Source: Amaranthus tricolor
Lineage: Eukaryota; Streptophyta; Magnoliopsida; Caryophyllales; Amaranthaceae
Direction: 5' to 3'
Length of the DNA: 64,000 nt
Assembly: GCF_026212465.1 (NCBI RefSeq)
Contig: NC_080050.1
Location: forward strand, 29,833,070 to 29,897,069
Shown here: positions 51,913-62,590 of the stretch, one piece after another
Layout: each line of letters opens with the position of its first letter
How positions within the stretch are numbered: the stretch's first letter is position 1
Translations under genes and position numbers: made by a program
The notes under the pieces: model-generated
Told to the model about the DNA's origin: nothing
Seen by the model: the letters and a program-made list of their open reading frames with translations, nothing else
The model's database searches: none

Positions 51913-52846
51913 GATCATTATACCTCATGAACATTAGCAGCTGCTTCTGCCAATTCCTGCCATGACTATCATCTTAGCTGTGTTTTTCAGGTATGCTCAA
52001 CTCTACATCTTTGTTTTAAATAGAGCGGTGTTTGATAATTAATTGTTGATTAGCTATTTAGTGTTGGTTTGACTATTTGGTGGTATTGACTTATTTGTTA
52101 GTTGTTTAAGTCAATTTTAAGCCTTGATATCTCTTAGTATTTTTACTTAACTTCTTCATAGTTTTTTTCAATGAGCGGGATATACTAGGTTGGATGATGA
52201 TGATGATCTCTTAGTACACATCACAAAAAATTGTAAAATTTATGGAAGTATATTAAAATTCTTTGCATGAAGATGAATCTAACAAAATCTCACATGAATA
52301 TATTTTGTCTTCAATATTTATACTTCAAAAATCAAATTTAAATTTCTATCTCTTAAAGTGAAAAAACATAAAATAAACAAACAAATGGCTAGTAGAGAAA
52401 TAATGGATCAAAATGTGGAAAGCTAATGCTTATATAAGCTTTTTATTTTTGATTTTAAAATCACCTTTTCAGTTGACTTACGGCCTTTTGTCAAATAATT
52501 TTTTTTCTGTTTGATTAACCAAACAGCCAAAACTCTGATAGCCGACTAAACTCAAAAGTTAAAAGTCTAAAAAAAAAAATATTCTCACTTACATTTTATT
52601 TTTTTATGTTTAGAAAACATAATGATAATGATATGGAAAATGCATGGGTTAGCAAAGTTAATGGGGACAATAGTAGAAATGGGCTATGATATTTGTGGCT
52701 TTCAAAAGGGACCTCAGGTGAAGTTTTTTAATTGGAATCCAGAAAATGCACAGAAATTACTAGACACACCATTGAATTGTATACTCAAAGGCCCCATTTT
52801 GATACTCTTGGCAGATGCTACTTATGCTCTTTGGCTTATCTTGCAG
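51913..52846 (+). pseudogene. WAT1-related (MtN21/EamA) transporter pseudogene, two exons
   Basis: WAT1-related proteins are ten-helix membrane transporters of the EamA/DMT type. Exon 51913-51990 follows an AG acceptor and encodes PAMTIILAVFFR before a GT donor, matching the family's conserved P-A-x-T-F helix. It carries a TGA and a frameshift. Exon 52614-52846 encodes KMHGLAKLMGTIV..GFQKGPQVKFF and ILKGPILILLADATYALWLILQ before CAG/GT. This matches the family's K-x-x-GT-xxx-GG..KGP and SLWLILQ segments. The two exons are not in a compatible frame, the first exons and the whole second half are missing, and the intron holds MITE and LINE fragments. Confidence 0.72.
52025..52560. repeat. MITE pieces and an RTE tail in the pseudogene intron
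   Basis: 52025-52130 (GCGGTGTTTGATAATTAATTG..) and 52470-52560 (GTTTGATTAACCAAACAGCC..) look like TGTTTG-family MITE halves. At 52155-52212 a plus-strand RTE tail (ATGAGCGGGATATACTAGG..GATGATGATGATG) lies between them. Confidence 0.5.
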
Positions 52847-52859
52847 GTTCGCCCCTCTT

Positions 52860-53941
52860 TTTTTTTAGCTAGGAAAATTAAGAGATACAAAAGTCTCTAA
52901 ACTTTTATTTTTCATTTTATTTTCTTCTCCATTTTCATTATTTTTCTTCATTACATTATTTTTGTATTTCATATTAAATTTTACTTGAAGAGGAGTCTCT
53001 TCACTTTCCTCATTATTGTGTCTATTTTTTCTTTGTTTATGGGATTTTAAAGATCCCATAAGTTGTTTGACTGAAATTTTTGATAAGTCTTTTGTTTCTT
53101 TAATTATGGCCTTAATATCATCATATGTTTAGTTAATGTTAACAATATTTTCTTAACAATTTTTTAATCTAATATATTTTCTCCATATGACTTCATTTGA
53201 TTTACAATTTCTATTACTTTTGAAAAATAATCTTTCATTAATTCTCCTTTTTTCATTTTTAAATTTTCAAAATCACCTCTTAGAGATTGAAGTTTAATAC
53301 TTCTCACCTTGCTATCTCCTTGAAACTCTTGTTGTAATATCTCTCATGCCTCCTTCGTTGTATCGACCCTTGATATTCTTGTAAAAATCGTATATTCGCA
53401 AGTGCAAATTGTATTATATATAACGCCTTGGCATCCTGCATTCTTTCTGTCTTGAGCTTTTTCTTTTTCGAATCACTCAAACTGATTTCATCTTTATACT
53501 CTTGATACCCTTCATCTACGTATTTCTGTAAACCATGGGAACTTAATAATGTCTTCATTTTTATCTTCCAAAAATCATAATTTTCTCCCCAAAAATTGGT
53601 ATTGGAAAATTTGCAATGTTATTGGCCATTGGGTATTTTTTTAACAAGTTTTATAAAATTATGGAGTTTTTTCCGTTTTTATTTTTTAGTTGGGTATGCT
53701 TACGGCTCCGATACCAAATGTATGAAAATTAAGAGATACAAAATAATGAGTTTTTTAATATGCAGAGAAAGTAATACTAATAACAAAAGAATTATATGTA
53801 ATTTTCTCTATTAAAATCTTTTTCTACAACTACTACTTGAGTCATAACTAATAGCTAGTATTTATAGCTAGCATATGTCGGTTACAAACAAGCTACATTC
53901 TAGACTTTTCTACTTTTTTTTTTCTTAATCATTACTCAACA
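52860..53941 (-). mobile_element. Truncated Ty1/copia remnant with gag and one short LTR
   Basis: The minus strand carries an LTR at 53941-53719 (about 223 bp; starts TGTTGAGTAATG, ends TTTTCATACA, with a CTATAAATAC TATA-like word). It is followed by the primer-binding site TTGGTATCGGAGC (53717-53705). A gag frame follows: 53558-53304 begins MKTLLSSHGLQKYVDEGYQE, typical of copia gag (UBN2), and 53059-52865 begins MGSLKSHKQRKNRHN, also gag-like. Stops and frameshifts break it. At 52872 the LTR-end word GAAAATTAAGAGATACAAAA recurs, so the 3' LTR is reduced to about 20 bp and pol is deleted. Confidence 0.8.
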
Positions 53942-55314
53942 TTCTACATTGTTAGAACTATCTAGATTATATTTTTCTTAGATTTTTCTAGAGATGTTCT
54001 ATTAAGATTTTTTAGATTAATGTTTTTGACATTTTTATGAGTGACCGTCTCTCGATTAGACAATATTAAAACAAGAAGTCAATAATGCTAATAATTTGTG
54101 TTATTAGATATTAATCACGTATAATACACGTCTTAGTGTTTTTTTTTCTTTTGTAAATTGTGTTTTTATTAAGTTAAGGTTGTATGTATGTATGTATTTC
54201 ATTCTTCTAATTTTATCGAATGATTTTCTAAAATAACATCCAATTAAACCCAAATTCTAGATATACAACTGCAAACTTTTTTTCTAATGTTGTCTATGTA
54301 GACTTCGTGAATTCTTGCAAAAATGAAGAACATAAAATTGTTGATAATGTCAGCATGGGTAGTGTCGTTGATATTCAAAAAATTAAATAAAGTAAGTTTT
54401 TTTAGAAAACTCAAAATAAGTGTGTTTGTGTTCGAGTTTAAGGTTAGAACTTATTTGTAGTTAATAACAACAAATAAATAAGCTAGTCAAAAAAAGTTAC
54501 AATCCTTTGTTTCGCTGTTAGTAATGGAAGATAATCTCAAAACGTTGTAAAGGACAAAAGAAAAAATCATGATGGTTCGCTGTTATCAACAACGAATCAT
54601 CAAATGACTTTTTTTGTCCTTTTAAACGTTATGAGATTGTTTTCAATTTTTTTTGCTGTCAATAATAGCAAAAAAAGAATAGCAAAAAAAGAATTTTGAC
54701 TTTTTTGATTAGTTTTTTTTTCCTGTCAATAACATTAAACAAATACCTAAGCTCAGCTTTGATATAAAAACACTTATTTTGATAATTAAAAATTTTATTC
54801 TAGAATTTTTTGGAAAATATGCTTATAGTTGTCAAATTTTCTTGATATTCCAAGTGGTTTTATTTTTATACAAAACTAAACATGTTGAACTTGTCACGTA
54901 TATGATGTTTAAATTTTGACAAATGATAAACAGTTCAAAAATTTTAATTATGTAAGTGTTAGGAAATTTTTTTATAACAAAGATGATGTAATAATGGCTA
55001 CAAAGTTCTTTCAAATGTTCATCCGTGATTTTCAATTTCTCTTGTTGTTAGAGTATATAATATCTTAGAGTCTCAACCATAAAATTAATAGTTAATAGTT
55101 AATTAAATTACTTCCTTGACATAGTATGAGAATCACACATGTAAATCTTTTTAACAAGATTAACATCATACACAATCTACATCTTTTTCTATTTGAAAAG
55201 AACTCTAGCGTCAATTATTCATATAAAAATTAGACCTTACAAGTTACAACGGTTAGATTTTTTTAGGATAAGGGAAAGATGAAATACAAATTCTCAAATA
55301 AGACAATGATTAAT
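53942..55314. other. Intergenic DNA
   Basis: No gene. It holds the hairpin listed at 54533-54638 and otherwise AT-rich sequence. Confidence 0.5.
54533..54638. repeat. 46-bp inverted repeat (hairpin) with a 14-bp loop
   Basis: The left arm 54533-54578 (AATCTCAAAACGTTGTAAAGG..GGTTCG) pairs imperfectly with 54593-54638 (CGAATCATC..GTCCTTTTAAACGTTATGAGATT). It could be a foldback MITE core or a hairpin transcript. No ends or TSD decide it. Confidence 0.7.
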
Positions 55315-55860
55315 TAAAGTCTTTTAAAGTGATTATTTGTAACCTTAAAGTAATCACTTATAATTTTAAAATAATTAATTATTATTTTAAAGTGATCACT
55401 TACAGTTTTTAAGTGATCAATTTATAATCATAAAGTATTCGCTAACAATCTTAAAGAGTGTTTGGTATGGAAACATAAAATGTAATCGAAGGAAAATGAT
55501 AAAGAGGAATAAGGGTAAGAATAAGAGTTGTAGTTGTGTATTGTTTGGTATAACAATATAAGAGAAACACTTGATCATAGGAACACCAACAAGAGTAGCA
55601 GTAGAAAGGAAAACAACAACTACGTAAAGAAAGGGAACTTGTTACTTGACATAAATAGGTGATAACAACATAAGGGTATCCATTATCCTAAAGAAGGAGA
55701 ATAGGTTAACCTAATATTATACCAAACACCTTAAAGTGATAATTTACATTCTCAAATTGACCAATGATGACCTTAAAGTGATCACTTATAAGATATAACC
55801 TTAAAGTGACTAATTATAACTTTAAAGTGATCGCCTACAAATTACAATCATTTTATGAGA
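55315..55860. repeat. Family A minisatellite element, split by an insertion
   Basis: Units of the type AAAGTGATCACTTATAATCTT occur at 55330-55456 and resume at 55730-55860. The two halves read as one array interrupted by the 272-bp TIR element at 55458-55729. The right edge carries GAGATAGTCTCAT. Confidence 0.7.
55458..55729. mobile_element. TIR MITE (272 bp) inside the family A array
   Basis: The terminal inverted repeats are GTGTTTGGTAT (55458-55468) and ATACCAAACAC (55719-55729). CTTAAAG lies just outside both ends, but that word is also part of the host array, so the true TSD length is ambiguous (TTA would suit PIF/Harbinger). The interior is non-coding. Confidence 0.75.
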
Positions 55861-56629
55861 TAGTCTCATAAATAACTTGCTAAAAACCTAATGGTGAGAT
55901 TTTTTCAATTTTTAATTAGTAAAACTGTTAGGAATAGTAAACTTTTATTATAGTGTTTTTTGGATTTTCAAATATAATTTATAATATGTGTTATTAAAAT
56001 TATTAGGATAATATTTTTAATATCAAATTAATTTTTGGTTTTGGAACTAATTAAAAGAATCTAAAAATAAAATTAATCGCTAATCAAAGTTTAAAACTTT
56101 GACAAAATTGTTAATGCATGAACAGGGTATCATTGTAACAAGAGTGACTTATTGCCTTATTGGTTGCAACTGTGGACTGTTGAACATAAAGGCCCACTCT
56201 GTTGGGCTCCCAACACTGCCCTCTTTTCAACATACATTCGCAAAGAGTGTTATATATTTAACACGTCTCGTATAAAATCTTCTTATGATGATACGATGAT
56301 ACGAGTTCATGCAAGTAATTAAAATTATTTATATTTTTTAAAAAATTTAATTAAGAACTAAATCTAAACTTTTCTTAAATAAATTAGTATTAGGCCAACA
56401 CATATTAAATTGTCTAAGAGTAAAATAGTTTTAATAAAGAATTTATCTTATATATTGGGGAAGGTTGACTTTTATTATTTTTCTTTGAAAATAATATAAA
56501 TTATTTTGGTTTCCGTACAGACTTGGTTAGAAAAAAATATAAAAAATCTATTTATCAGAATAACTTTCACCCCTATTAAAAACAACGTGAAGACTAAAGA
56601 AGAATATTAAACCTTATCTCTATCAACTC
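55861..56629. other. AT-rich intergenic DNA
   Basis: Nothing recognised. Confidence 0.5.
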
Positions 56630-56870
56630 GTCTTGTTTGAGACTGCCTCATCAGGAGACGAGTTATATAATTAGCCCATATTTTAATTGATTACTTTAAG
56701 ATCATAAGTGATCGTTTTAAAGTTATAAGTAATCACTCTAAGACTGTAAAAAGAATTATTTTAAATTTGTAAGTGATCACTTTAACGTTCTAAGTGATCA
56801 CTTTAAGATAGAAAGTGTATATTGTACCAACCCAATAGAGATTGTCTCATCGTAAGACCGTCTCATTTTA
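56630..56870. repeat. Minisatellite-cored element, family A (complete copy)
   Basis: The left edge is TTGAGACTGCCTCATCAGGAGACGAG. About seven AAGTGATCACTTTAAGATTAT-like units follow. The right edge is GATTGTCTCATCGTAAGACCGTCTCA. This is the clearest copy of family A because both edges are present. Confidence 0.75.
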
Positions 56871-57189
56871 GAATTAGTGTTTCCCTATATAATAAGGGAA
56901 AATTGTCAAAAATAACCAACATTTGCTCGATCCCTGAAATTAAACTTTTTCATTGTATAATTTTAAATAAACTCACTTATTAGATATATTTGCTACAAAT
57001 AACAACTAACCTCGTGAAAGAAGTCTCAATGAAACCCCAAAACAAAGAGCTTGTATACTTATACTTATATTTTTTCCGAAAAAACCCATATACTTTGTAT
57101 TAGTTGGGAATAACGTGATGCAATTAAGAGATAAGAAACCACCCCATAGGCCAATACAACAATTTGTGGAAAAAGAAACACATTTTTTT

Positions 57190-57612
57190 TATATAGCAAA
57201 TTTTCCGTGAGACGGCCGCATACGTGCGATAACTCACATGTTCATCCCATAATTTTGAAGTTGTCATTTTAAACTTGAATTTGACATTTTGAACCTTGAA
57301 ATAGGCATTTTAAGTCTTAGAATTTAACAAACTTTAAACCATTGGGATAAACATTCTAAGTTGTGAAACAAATATTTTACAGTTAAGTAGGTAAGTAAAA
57401 TATAAAATTAAAGGTTGTAGTAGGGTTTTTAAGAGTTAGAATTGAAATTTTAAGTGGTGAAATGAGTATTTTAAGGGTTGAAGTCAATAGCTAAAAATTA
57501 AATTAAACCTTTGAAAAAGGAAGATTGACCCTTGAAGTAGGGGATTTAAATGTTAGATTTGACTTTTTAAGCCTTAAAATAGGTGTTTTAAGGCGTAAAT
57601 TTGACAAGTATA
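57190..57612. repeat. Related minisatellite block (AAATAGGCATTTTAAG units)
   Basis: It opens with GTGAGACGGCCGCATACGTG and then has about a dozen imperfect units such as CTTGAAATAGGCATTTTAAGTC and TTAGAATTTGACATTTT. The GAGACG edge followed by a variable core resembles families A and B, but the unit is different. Confidence 0.6.
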
Positions 57613-57930
57613 AAATTTTTTTGTCTGTCTAGGCCTAGCCAATAGAAGTAAATATTATTTTTTATAACCTTTTTTATATCTCTAGCCAATATAAATAAAT
57701 AAGAGTTGAATTTATTTTCAATAGATATACAAAATAATAAACATTATTCGAGTTTGTTTTAAACGAATAAAAAAAAATTTGAACAATTTCCCAAAATAAT
57801 AAAACAAAAGAGTAGGCATATGATATACCAATACCAAAAACAAAAAAAATTTAAATAGAGCCTTCTTTTATAATTAACCCGTGAGTTGGATTTAATAATG
57901 TTTGGAATCCGGTTATCACTAAATACATTT
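57613..57930. promoter_or_regulatory. Upstream region of the Tubby-like gene
   Basis: AT-rich sequence just before the GA/CT-rich leader. No clear TATA box could be chosen by eye among the many TA runs. Confidence 0.35.
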
Positions 57931-58674
57931 TTTCTAGAGAGAGAGTCTACTCTCTCTGTTTATGTAAGAGTGTGTGGTGGGGGTAGAGAGAGAAACAGAA
58001 GAGTCAGAGAGAGAAACCGTGTTCTTAAGCCAAGGATCTCAAATCTCAACTACAACCCAACGGCTTTACTTTTCTGTAGGTGAAACCCTCCTAATCTCAC
58101 CTTAAACCTATCTGATTTTTTGTTAATATCCACTATTTTCTTTTAGATCTACTAATTTTTCTGTTCTTTGATACACCAATTTTTGTGGGTCTCATCTTTT
58201 TTGGTTTAATTTTTCATTTTTAGTAGATTTTTCCCTTTTCCCACTTATATATTGTAAGTTTTGTTTTTGGGTTTTTCTTCTTTTATTTTTGATTTGAACG
58301 TAATTTTGTTAATTTCTGCTAATTTTTCTACTTTAATTAAGTTTTTTTGATTTTTTGAAGTTTGTTTTGCTGTTATCTTCACTTTTAAGAGATTTCTAAA
58401 GCTGTAATTGGTTTTGGTGCAGGAATTAAGCTCAAAGTTTGTATCTTTTGGCTTATCTCAAAGAAAGGGTTGGTGGGTTATCTATTGGAAGGTAAATTAC
58501 TACTTTTCTTTTTTTTTTTTTTCTATTTTTTTGTGTGAATTTTTGGTGTCTATGAAGTCATATGCTTAGATCTTTTGACTCAAGTAATTAAATCATGATT
58601 AGGGATAAGTTTGACTAATTCTAAGATTTAAGGGTTTGTTTGACTTGATTTGATTTGTATTTGATTTGTAAATT

Positions 58675-58821
58675 GTAAAGAAGTCATCGTCGTCATCATC
58701 ATCATATTGGTATATTCCACTTATAGAAGCTATGATCAGGGTTCTGGGGTTGGATGACAACGGACTATACCCTTGTCAAAAGGAGATAAGAAGGTTGCGA
58801 CCTGTCCAACCGTAAAGATGT
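58675..58821 (-). mobile_element. RTE LINE 3' tail in the 5'-leader intron
   Basis: 58685-58811 reads, from its tail, CATCGTCGTCATCATCATCATATTGG, TATTCCACTTATAGAAGC and ATGATCAGGGTTCTGGGG, matching 6746-6800. Flanking words are GTAAAGAAGT (58675-58684) and GTAAAGATGT (58812-58821), a 10-bp duplication with one mismatch. Confidence 0.78.
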
Positions 58822-59121
58822 ATTTTTGGTTTAATTTATCACCCAACTTGTATGGCATTTTGTTCTAATTTAAATAATTGGGTATTTTTAATTTGATTGA
58901 ATGATTGATGTTAATTTAAGTTTTATTTTATTAAAAGCCTTTAAAAGTTGTCTCCTTCTATTGATTTAAAGCATGAAAAGTTGTTTTAAAGTATGGAAAG
59001 TTGTCATGCTTGCTCTATCTGTCTCTCTATAAGTACATGTGAGGGTTTTCTTTTCTGCAGAATCTGCTTTTCTTGCTTTCCTTTTTTCCTTATTTGCTAA
59101 GCTTTGGAATATGAATTTTTA

Positions 59122-59262
59122 ACACAAATTCTTGTGATAGATGATCTTTAATTGGGTCGGCCCATTAAGGAAAATGTAGAGTAAAAGTATGCATTAAGCT
59201 TTAATGGACTGGGCCTGAAAGACGCCTCACAGAGAGAAGGTCTTTCAGGAGATTGGCTGAAA
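59122..59262. repeat. Minisatellite-cored element, family B (short copy) in leader intron
   Basis: It begins ACACAAATTCTTGTGATAGATG and ends GAAGGTCTTTCAGGAGATTGGCTGAAA, as at 10160-10572. The core is reduced to about one unit (AAGTATGCATTAAGCTTTAATGGACTGGGCC). Confidence 0.72.
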
Positions 59263-59385
59263 TTTTATTATATTTTGTATGTTTATTCTAAAATGTATGA
59301 ATGGTTAATTATATGTAGGTTGGAGTAAAATTTATGTATCCATATCAGAGGAGAATTGGGTGAATAGAGATTTCCAATAAAGCAC

Positions 59386-62193
59386 ATGTCTTTCCGAAGT
59401 ATTGTCCGTGACGTAAGGGATGGTTTCGGGAGCTTGTCGAGGCGGAGTTTTGAAGTGAGGCTTTCGGGTCATCTCCGGGGAAAATCACATGGGTCAGTAT
59501 ATGAGTTAAACGATCCACCTATTGTTATCCAGAACAGCAAATGGGCTAGCCTGCCACCGGAGCTTTTACGTGACGTAATTAAGAGATTAGAGGCTAGTGA
59601 AAGTACATGGCCTGCTCGGAAACATGTCGTTGCTTGTGCTGCTGTTTGCAGATCATGGAGAGATATGTGCAAAGAAATTGTCAGGTGCCCCGAGTTGTCG
59701 GGAAAACTTACGTTCCCAGTCTCACTAAAGCAGGTAGAGATACTTTCCATGCTTGTCGATGCTATTTCGTATTTGAGTCGTGTTGTGCTTATATCGTTTA
59801 AGTATACCATTTAAGCAGCTTGTTTTGAGTGTGATTACTGATTTCGGAATAGAAATGTGACGCTGTGCTTATCTTTGCAGCCCGGCCCACGGGATGGAAC
59901 GATTCAGTGCTTTATCAAGCGAGATAAATCAAACTTAACTTATCACCTTTTCCTTTGTCTTAGCCCTGGTAAGCTATTTGTCATCATGATATTTTCTCCG
60001 TTTCTGCCGTTCATGTTTGCTCTCAAGCTAAAGTTTCTTCGGCCATAACTACTAAATGGTTTTGTTTCCGTTTTGATTTGATTGGCTAAACGATTTTGTG
60101 TAGAAAGTTTAGTGTTAATAAGCGAGATTCTTTGAATTAGTCTAGTGGTTGAAGGCTTATCCTTCCACCCTTGTGATAAGGGTTCGTTTTGCATCACCTG
60201 GGAAGATCAATCACCCTTCAACCTGGGCGAGTCGCTGGTTAAATAATCCGCTACCTCATATTGCCGCTCTCAATTGACATGTTGGTTGTGGTGTTCCGTT
60301 GATTTTGTTAAACTAATTCACGTCCGCTTAATTTTCGAAACTCCTTGAACAATAGTTGTGTATTTCATGAAAGTTGTGTTTTTTAAATGACAAATGAAAA
60401 GGTACACCGAGTATAACTGGAAGATTCTAACCACGCTCATATTCTTATTTTTTTATTACGCAATTATCCTCATTTCAACTGTTTTGCAACTTGAAGATGG
60501 TGGATCATTGTGTTTTGTGTCATGTCCAATGGGGATCCTCGATTTATTCTTATCCTCATTCAGTTCTTTCCTATTACTTGTTTTGCAGCTTTGCTAGTCG
60601 AGAATGGGAAATTTCTTCTTTCGGCAAAGCGGACCAGGAGAACAACTTGTACAGAGTATGTCATCAGTATGGATGCAGAGAACATATCGAGGTCCAGTAG
60701 CACTTACATAGGGAAACTAAGGTAACGACGCTTTTTGATTGAACCTTTACTTTTAACTAGTCTACTTGATAACTCCACTTTTTTTGGTCGTTCGGTAAAT
60801 TTGTTTGAATTCTCTCGTACTTGAAATTCTATCTAATAGTATAGACAGTAGTCTTTATATCTGATTATCATCATCTTTACCATACCCAGTTCATCCCGCT
60901 CATAGAAATTATGACCAGGGTTAGACCATACCATTATGAAAAGAGATAACTCTCGATATATTAATAGATGGTCTTTATTTCTGATAATTTCATCATCTTT
61001 ACCATACCCAGTTTATCCTGCTCATAAAAACTCTGACCAGAGTCCGACTATACCATTATAAAAAGAGATAACTTCCGATATGTTGATAACATATGCTTTT
61101 CTCTTGATTTAGTGTATTAACCATTAATAAGTTGCAATTTTCTCAATAAACAATTGATCCTTTTGCATTAAGAGTGGCCTAATGTTACTTAATGGTTACC
61201 ATGGTGACCATATATGATATACCTAATCCTAATTTATATCCACGTTTGCTCGCGGTCTCGTTCTATTTGGCTTTTAGTTGGTGACTTAGTGTTGGAGAAT
61301 CTAGACAAAGGGGGGAAGGTATAAAAGTATGTCACTCTATAGCATATTTCACATTGTTATCCGCCTTTTGGTAGTAGGTATTACATTCTTCGTTTTCTTA
61401 TTCTGCTGCTATAATATTTATACAAACAATTAGATGCCGTCTTTTTGAAATTTAATTAGATGGTCTTTCATCTTTCAGATCAAATTTCCTGGGAACCAAA
61501 TTCATCATCTACGATACACAGCCGCCGTACAACAGTTCTCAGTCATCACCTCCAGGACGTACGAGCAAAAGGTTCTACTCGAAGAAAGTCTCTCCAAAAG
61601 TTCCCTCGGGGAGCTACAACATTGCCCAAGTCACATACGAGCTGAATGTTCTCGGCACACGGGGCCCACGCAGGATGCACTGTGTGATGCAATCAATCCC
61701 TGCCTCCTCACTAGAGCCAGGTGGAAACGTCCCGGGCCAACCCGAGCTCCTTCCTCGATCACTCGAAGACTCTTTCCGTAGCATGTCCTTTTCAAAATCA
61801 ATCGACACCTCCACCGAGTTTAGCAGTTCCCGATTCTCGGACATTATGGGTCCTCGTGATGATGATGAAGAGGGTAAGGAGAAACCGTTGATTTTACGAA
61901 ACAAAGCCCCAAGATGGCACGAACAACTGCAATGTTGGTGTCTTAACTTCCGAGGAAGGGTAACAGTCGCTTCAGTGAAGAACTTCCAGCTAATTGCGGC
62001 AGCACAACCTCCTCCGCCTCCCGGAGCAACGACCCATTCTCAACCCGCTCCATCAGATCAAGATAAAATCATCCTCCAATTCGGGAAAGTAGGCAAAGAC
62101 ATGTTCACCATGGATTACCGATATCCTCTTTCCGCGTTTCAGGCTTTCGCGATCTGTTTGAGCAGCTTCGACACTAAATTGGCTTGTGAATAG
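59386..62193 (+). CDS. TLP: Tubby-like F-box protein, 427 aa, four coding exons
   Basis: Coding exons are 59386-59733, 59881-59968, 60589-60721 and 61479-62193, all with GT/AG junctions and a continuous frame (1284 nt). An F-box spans about 53-99 ([27 protein letters not shown]) and would bind an ASK/Skp1 adaptor in an SCF ubiquitin ligase. The Tubby domain fills 117-427 and includes both family signatures, [14 protein letters not shown] (347-360) and [16 protein letters not shown] (412-427). K188 and R190 in YIGKLR match the phosphoinositide-binding pair described in plant TLPs, suggesting plasma-membrane tethering. The variable insert is at about 262-325 (Ser-rich, then acidic DDDEEGKE). 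Plant TLPs are linked to ABA, stress and root-endophyte responses. The sequence is closest in feel to Arabidopsis TLP10/TLP5-type members. Intact. Confidence 0.96.
60128..60300 (+). mobile_element. tRNA-derived SINE in intron 2 of the Tubby-like gene
   Basis: A box A-like TTAGTCTAGTGG (60137-60148) and a box B-like GGTTCGTTTTGC (60181-60192) are spaced as in tRNA-derived polymerase III promoters. A non-tRNA body follows. It lies in the sense orientation within 59969-60588. The 3' end and TSD were not resolved. Confidence 0.7.
60851..61090 (-). mobile_element. Tandemly duplicated RTE LINE tail in intron 3
   Basis: Two copies of a 120-bp unit start at 60851 and 60971. Each has GTCTTTAT-TCTGAT, CATCATCTTTACCATACCCAG, TCCGCTCATA or CCTGCTCATA, ATGACCAG or CTGACCAG, and AAAGAGATAACT. 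The CATCATC start and CATACCCAGTT..GCTCATA body match the RTE 3' end at 6746. They differ at about one base in eight, so the duplication is not recent. Confidence 0.8.
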
Positions 62194-62590
62194 TAGGAAT
62201 TCAGTATCGAAAAAATCGGACAAAAACATTTTAAGTCCGGAGAACATTTAGCAGGACATAATCCTCACATCACATGTGTTTTTCGTCGTAGGTTAATTAG
62301 CTGTTGTGTGTTTGAAATTGTCATTTGTATAACCTCGGATCGATGGAAGTTCATTGGAAGGTCTGTTTACCGCCCCTTCTATCGAAGATGTATCATTGTA
62401 TGCGATCTTGGATCTTCCCTGAATGTTTATGAATTCTTGTGACAAATAGTGCCAGTAAAAGGATTCAACAATTGCCCAATACTTCTTGCTTTGAGTCCGC
62501 CCGCCTGAGTTTTTTTGTCCTTTTGATTTTGCAGCATTTTATTCGATGTTATTTAATTTTTGTTAACTAAATTGTGAATAATAAATCAAT
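62194..62590 (+). other. 3' UTR of the Tubby-like gene (approximate)
   Basis: GC content stays gene-like to about 62520, then drops. AATAATAAATCAAT near 62577 is a candidate polyadenylation region. The end is a guess. Confidence 0.4.

Larger units (their letters stand above)
57931..59385 (+). other. 5' leader of the Tubby-like gene with UTR introns
   Basis: A first leader exon appears to start in the CTCTCTCTG/GAGAGAGAAAC tract (about 57937-58015) and end at CTGTAG before GTGAAACC (about 58079). A second lies between GTGCAG and GGAAG/GTAAAT (58424-58491). A third begins after TGTAG at 59319 and runs into the start codon. Splice sites are inferred from consensus only. The 65-aa frame at 57886-58083 is leader sequence, not a gene. 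Confidence 0.6.

Noticed and set aside
57886..58083. 65-aa frame upstream of the Tubby-like gene, as a uORF or small gene
   Set aside because: It covers the GA-rich leader and runs past a probable splice donor. It has no domain and an Arg-rich composition from GAGAGA repeats.
61614..61904. 96-aa minus-strand frame
   Set aside because: Shadow of Tubby-like exon 4.
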